NCBI GenBank assembly: GCA_038900335.1
Contig: JBBMRB010000007.1
Span: forward strand, 1 to 64,000
Direction of reading: 5' to 3'
DNA: 64,000 nucleotides
Source of the DNA: Rs1 sp038900335
GTDB lineage: Bacteria > Pseudomonadota > Gammaproteobacteria > Pseudomonadales > Balneatricaceae
In this document: positions 60,460 through 64,000 of the stretch, piece after piece
Layout of the letters: every line of letters begins with the position of its first letter
How positions within the stretch are numbered: the first letter of the stretch is position 1
Notes under the pieces: model-generated
Database searches by the model: none
What the model was told of the DNA's origin: nothing
Seen by the model: only the letters and a program-made list of their open reading frames with translations
Position numbers and translations under genes: made by a program

Positions 60460-61904
60460 TCGATGTCTCCTAATTCTACAAAAACACTTTTAACCTGAGT
60501 ATATTGATTGAGTGTGTCAATACCGTTTTCTCTGCCGACACCTGATAACTTATAGCCACCGACTGGCATTTGAGCTGGCGAGCTGCCCCATGTGTTGATC
60601 CAGCAAATACCTGCTTCTAATTGCGCAATGACACGATGTGCACGTGAGAAGTCTTTAGTAAATAACCCTGCGGCTAAGCCAAAATCAGTATTGTTCGCGC
60701 GCTTAATTACCTCTTCTTCGCTATCAAATTTTAAGATAGACATGACCGGGCCAAATATTTCATCTTGTACATTAGGCATGTCATCTGTGCAATCACAAAA
60801 TACAGTAGGGGCAACAAAATTTCCTTTATCTAAGCCGTTCTCGATAACTTGATTACCACCGCAAACAAGGGTGGCGCCAGCGGCTTTTGCCTGTTCGATA
60901 TAACCGAGTACTTTTTGCATATGATCTTTAGAAATTAGTGCCCCTACTTGAGTGTTAGCGTTAGTTGGGTCACCGATGATCATGCGCTGAGTACGCTGTT
61001 TTACCTGTGTCACAAACTCATTGTAGATGCTGCTGTGAACAAAAACACGAGTACCGTTGGTGCAAACTTCGCCTTGAGTGTAAAAGTTGGCGAGTAATGC
61101 GCCTGAAACAGCGTTTTCAATATTGGCATCTTCAAAAGCAATAAACGCTGACTTGCCGCCAAGCTCCATCGTCACTTCTTTTAAAGAAGAGGCGGCATCA
61201 GCCATCACTTTTTTGCCAGTGCCACACTCGCCAGTGAAAGACACTTTGGCAATGTCAGGGTGTCTTGACAATGCCTGTCCTACTTTGCCATCGCCTTGTA
61301 CAACGTTGAATACGCCATCAGGAACACCTGCTAGGGTGTAAATTTCTGCTAGCTTTAACACGCTTAAAGGTGTTTCTTCAGAGGGTTTGAAAATCATCGC
61401 ATTACCGGCTGCAAGTGCAGGTCCTGATTTCCACATTGCTATTTGGATAGGGTAGTTCCAAGCACCTATGCCCGCGCAAATACCTAAAGGCTCGCGTCGC
61501 GTATAATAAAAATTAGTACCGCCTAAATCTTGTTGTTGGCCGCTAATTGTCGTGGCTAAGCCCGCATAATATTCAATGACATCGGCACCTGTTTCAATGT
61601 CTACGCAGTCAGCTTCTTGAATAGGCTTGCCGGTATCTAATACTTCTAACATCGCAAGTTCGTCATTTCTTTCGCGCAATAAGGCAACGGCTTTTAGCAG
61701 AATGCGGCCTCTTTCAGTGCCGCTCATAGCAGACCAGATGGCAAAGCCGCGTTTTGCAGACTCTACCGCCTTATCAACATCAGCCATGGATGCTGTTTGT
61801 ACTTGCGAGAGAGTCTCTCCTGTCGCTGGGTTGATCGTGGCAAATGTCTCGTTAGAGGTTGCATCGCAATACTGTCCATCTATGTATAACTGTGTCTGAT
61901 TCAT
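60447..61904 (-). CDS. betB: Betaine-aldehyde dehydrogenase
   Basis: Oxidises betaine aldehyde to glycine betaine with NAD(P)+. 485 residues, typical. The NAD site and family blocks: CAGIGAWNYPIQIAMWKSGPALAAGNAMIFKPSEETP, catalytic Glu in TMELGGKSAF, catalytic Cys in YTQGEVCTNGTR. C-terminal FGLAAGLFTKDFSRAHRV and SGVGRENG. Follows betI by 33 bases. Confidence 0.96.
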   Translation of the reverse strand: MNQTQLYIDGQYCDATSNETFATINPATGETLSQVQTASMADVDKAVESAKRGFAIWSAMSGTERGRILLKAVALLRERNDELAMLEVLDTGKPIQEADCVDIETGADVIEYYAGLATTISGQQQDLGGTNFYYTRREPLGICAGIGAWNYPIQIAMWKSGPALAAGNAMIFKPSEETPLSVLKLAEIYTLAGVPDGVFNVVQGDGKVGQALSRHPDIAKVSFTGECGTGKKVMADAASSLKEVTMELGGKSAFIAFEDANIENAVSGALLANFYTQGEVCTNGTRVFVHSSIYNEFVTQVKQRTQRMIIGDPTNANTQVGALISKDHMQKVLGYIEQAKAAGATLVCGGNQVIENGLDKGNFVAPTVFCDCTDDMPNVQDEIFGPVMSILKFDSEEEVIKRANNTDFGLAAGLFTKDFSRAHRVIAQLEAGICWINTWGSSPAQMPVGGYKLSGVGRENGIDTLNQYTQVKSVFVELGDIECPY

Positions 61905-61937
61905 AATATCTTCTTCAAATAAGTTTAAAATTGATGA

Positions 61938-62600
61938 TTAAAACTGTTGAGTATAATCATGGTTATGTTCTGGTTTGCGTGCAACTAAATCATTTTTTGC
62001 CAGGGACTCGTTCGGTATTTTAGTGAGCTGATGCTCTAAGTAATCAGCAATAATGTGCTTGGCTAATTCACGGTCGATGCCATTAGGCGATAGGGCTCCA
62101 CGAAGCCAAATGCCATCAATTAATGCGGCGATTGATACGGCGACAAATTTAGCCTGCTCACCTGGCATTATCTTTTTCAGCTCAATGAGTAAGTGACTGA
62201 TTAAGCGTTTTTCATTGACTCTTTGTAGCCTGAACAATTGCGGCTGGTGCATTGCTTGAGACCAAAAAGCGAGCCAGGTTTTAACGACTTTAGGAGCCAG
62301 TTGTTCAGGGTCGAAATTACCGCCGACAATGGCTGCTATACGTGCGATCACATCATCGCTTTCACATGTCGCTAAGCGGTGCTGCACCCCTAGAGATAAC
62401 TGTCGTAAAATTGAGCGCATAGTTGCCTCTAGTAAACCGTCTTTACCGCCAAAATAGTGATTGATAATGGCTGGTGAAACACCTGCATAACTACTAATTA
62501 TAACCACGCTGGCTTTTTGCAAGCCGACATCATTAATAGCATTCATGGTTGCATCAATCAGCTGTGGTTTACGAATAGCAGGCATTCCTACTTTAGGCAT
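61938..62600 (-). CDS. betI: TetR-family repressor BetI
   Basis: A 220-residue repressor that releases DNA when choline is present. N-terminal helix-turn-helix: RKPQLIDATMNAINDVGLQKASVVIISSYAGVSPAIINHYFGGKDGLLEATM, close to BetI. The C-terminal ligand domain contains VVGGNFDPEQLAPKVVKTWLAFWSQAMHQPQLFRLQRVNEKRLISHL. First gene of the operon; a 28-bp operator dyad lies 136 bases upstream at 62737-62764. ATG preceded by AAAGG. Confidence 0.94.
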   Translation of the reverse strand: MPKVGMPAIRKPQLIDATMNAINDVGLQKASVVIISSYAGVSPAIINHYFGGKDGLLEATMRSILRQLSLGVQHRLATCESDDVIARIAAIVGGNFDPEQLAPKVVKTWLAFWSQAMHQPQLFRLQRVNEKRLISHLLIELKKIMPGEQAKFVAVSIAALIDGIWLRGALSPNGIDRELAKHIIADYLEHQLTKIPNESLAKNDLVARKPEHNHDYTQQF

Positions 62601-62736
62601 TTGGCATGTTACCTTTAATGAGCGCTAAAAAGTTAGCTGCAAGCGTTATATAAAATTATGACAATTGATCAAGTTGCGCTCGTGACATTGCTGAATTTAT
62701 TTGTGTATTTAATGTGTGATGAGCTAATTGCTATAG

Positions 62737-62764
62737 TTTTTATTAAATGAGCGTTTAATAAAAA
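62737..62764. promoter_or_regulatory. BetI operator: 28-bp inverted repeat upstream of betI
   Basis: The left 11 bases TTTTTATTAAA (62737-62747) are the exact reverse complement of the right 11 bases TTTAATAAAAA (62754-62764), with six central bases TGAGCG. Core ATTAAA..TTTAAT resembles the TTGAACG-type dyad known for BetI. The distance to the start fits an autoregulated promoter. Assignment to BetI is inference from position. Confidence 0.66.
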
Positions 62765-63080
62765 TAAATGAATCGTAAAAGACTGTCAAGGTGGAAGGGG
62801 TTTTTAACCAAGTTAGTGGCGAAAATGAGCAATTAAGTCGGTAAAAATAAGCTTTTAGTTAAAAATCAAAATTTCTAATAATTTTAATGCAGCTAGCTTT
62901 GTCGTGGCGATAACTATGCGTAGTGTTTAGTGGTGATGTTAGCTGATGTGATTAATAAAGATAACCCTGCAGAGCAGGTGCAGGCTGTTGACTATAAGCA
63001 CAGTGTTTTGGCTTGCACAGTACAGGTGTACTTGAGCTGTATTAAAAGCTGGTTAATACTGCGATTTAGCTAGCTGTTTA

Positions 63081-63106
63081 AAAGCCATGTTAGTTGTCAT
63101 GGCTTT
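63081..63106 (-). terminator. Terminator of the Old Yellow Enzyme gene
   Basis: Perfect 9-bp stem AAAGCCATG/CATGGCTTT; on the minus strand TTTTAAAC follows. Another AT dyad lies at 63120-63150, next to the stop at 63158. Confidence 0.65.
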
Positions 63107-63157
63107 GTTTGCGCGCAAGCTTTTAATATGTACCGGGCAAATATTAAAAGTAGTGAG

Positions 63158-64000
63158 CTAAGATGCGCTCATGACTGGGTAGTCCGTATAGCCTTTGGCG
63201 TCAGCGGTATAGAAGGTGGTTTGATCGGGTGTGTTTAAAGCACTCGCGGCCTTCACTCGTTGTGGATAATCTGGGTTTGCTAAAAAAGCGGTGCCAAAGG
63301 CAACAGTGTCAGCTTGGTTACTGCTCACAACCTGCTCTGCTTCTTGTGCACTGTAACCCATGTTTACCATGAGGTGGCCATTATAATTCTCGCGTGCGAC
63401 TGATATGACATCACCTTCTTGTATACCAAAGAAATCAGCACGCATGACATGTAAATAGGCCAGCTTGAATTGATTAAGATGTTTCGCCATGTAACGCATC
63501 CACTCAATAGGGTTGCTATCTTTCATACTATTAAAGCTATTTAAAGGCGATAGGCGCAAGCCGACACGACCGCTACCCATCACTTCGCAAACAGCGGTTA
63601 AAATTTCGCTTAAAAAACGTGCACGATTTTCAAATGATCCACCGTACTCATCACTGCGCTGGTTACTGCTATCTCGCAAAAACTGATCAATTAAATAGCC
63701 GTTAGCACCATGAATTTCGATGCCATCAAAGCCCGCTGCTTTGGCATTGATTGCCGCTTGGCGAAAGTCATCGACCAATGACGCTATTTGTTCTTTATTC
63801 AGAGCTAAGGGCACGGTATAGGCTTTTTTGCCCTGCGCAGTATGAGTTTCATCATCGATTGCAATCGCGCTTGGTGCAACGCATTCCTTACCATCATTGA
63901 AAAGAGGGTGAGCTGCGCGACCTGCATGCCATATCTGCATAAAAATACGCCCCCCCGCCTGATGTACCGCTTGTGTTGTCAGCTTCCAGCCTGCAATTTG
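63158..64000 (-). CDS. Old Yellow Enzyme family flavin oxidoreductase, 5' end outside window
   Basis: FMN-dependent ene-reductase of the OYE (NemA/xenobiotic reductase) family. The reading frame stays open to base 64000 and continues upstream of the first Met, QIAGWKLTTQAVHQAGGRIF being the usual region before the active site, so the start lies past the window. Blocks: QIWHAGRAAHP, FDGIEIHGANGYLIDQFL with the catalytic HxxN, RSDEYGGSFENRARF, GRVGLRLSP. C-terminal FYTADAKGYTDYP. Reduces activated alkenes or nitro groups; physiological substrate unknown. Length so far 281 codons of an expected 360. Confidence 0.93.
   Translation of the reverse strand, partial: QIAGWKLTTQAVHQAGGRIFMQIWHAGRAAHPLFNDGKECVAPSAIAIDDETHTAQGKKAYTVPLALNKEQIASLVDDFRQAAINAKAAGFDGIEIHGANGYLIDQFLRDSSNQRSDEYGGSFENRARFLSEILTAVCEVMGSGRVGLRLSPLNSFNSMKDSNPIEWMRYMAKHLNQFKLAYLHVMRADFFGIQEGDVISVARENYNGHLMVNMGYSAQEAEQVVSSNQADTVAFGTAFLANPDYPQRVKAASALNTPDQTTFYTADAKGYTDYPVMSAS

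Larger units (their letters stand above)
62601..63157. other. Intergenic region between betI and the Old Yellow Enzyme gene
   Basis: About 557 bases. Contains the BetI operator (62737-62764), the terminator for the Old Yellow Enzyme gene (63081-63106) and the AT dyad. 62765-63080 has no clear gene or RNA. Confidence 0.5.

Noticed and set aside
1..64000. CRISPR arrays, insertion sequences, integrases, prophage genes, rRNA
   Set aside because: Looked for on both strands; no regularly spaced repeats, transposase-like frame or phage protein was found.

Overview
The window is a contiguous piece of a chromosome, most likely from a marine gammaproteobacterium outside the enterics. It is moderately A+T-rich, uses several TTG and GTG starts, and carries gammaproteobacterial housekeeping genes (rapA, leuS-lptE-holA, rlmA, pdxH, mtgA). 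It has a Pseudomonas-type 344-residue dapD and a betIBA-choXWV locus. TRAP transporters, choline/betaine uptake and c-di-GMP enzymes fit a marine heterotroph. I see no insertion sequence, prophage, integron or CRISPR array. The genus cannot be fixed from the sequence alone.

Layout. 1-74 is the 3' part of tRNA-Lys(UUU). 211-716 is greB broken by a frameshift. 0.9-9.4 kb holds small hypothetical genes, a DUF945 protein, an orphan TRAP binding protein, a lipoprotein, pdxH with a carboxylesterase, a SlyD-like isomerase and a degenerate DUF2726 protein. 9.5-16.3 kb has rapA, a glycosyltransferase and an SCP2-fadD pair. 16.4-24.1 kb is a minus-strand TRAP module: two-component system dctB-dctD, then dctP, dctQ, dctM and a second binding protein. 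A sigma-54 promoter and a palindromic candidate activator site precede dctP. 24.2-28.4 kb is leuS-lptE-holA. 29-41.8 kb holds a UshA-like nucleotidase, an Lrp regulator, an SPFH-NfeD pair, a peroxiredoxin-glutaredoxin fusion, a GGDEF-EAL protein, a DEAD-box helicase, an NlpC/P60 lipoprotein, a spermidine-synthase-like protein, an HD phosphohydrolase, a VOC protein and rlmA. Between the spermidine-synthase-like and HD genes (39.2-39.36 kb) lies an apparent Fur-controlled small RNA gene. 41.9-45.8 kb is the dapC-arsC-like-dapD-dapE cluster. 46-55.4 kb has an M50 protease, an MFS protein with a long repeat tail, a GbdR-like regulator, mtgA and a FIST plus GGDEF-EAL pair. 55.5-62.8 kb is the choline operon betI-betB-betA-choX-choW-choV with a perfect operator dyad upstream of betI. 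The right edge cuts into an Old Yellow Enzyme gene.

How the parts work together. ChoXWV would import choline, BetA and BetB oxidise it to glycine betaine, BetI would shut the operon off without choline, and the GbdR-like protein 4 kb away may respond to betaine. The TRAP module looks like a self-contained solute-sensing and uptake island under sigma-54. The FIST/GGDEF-EAL pair and the second GGDEF-EAL protein feed c-di-GMP signalling. The least expected element is the Fur-box-driven small RNA with a perfect terminator at 39,203-39,364.
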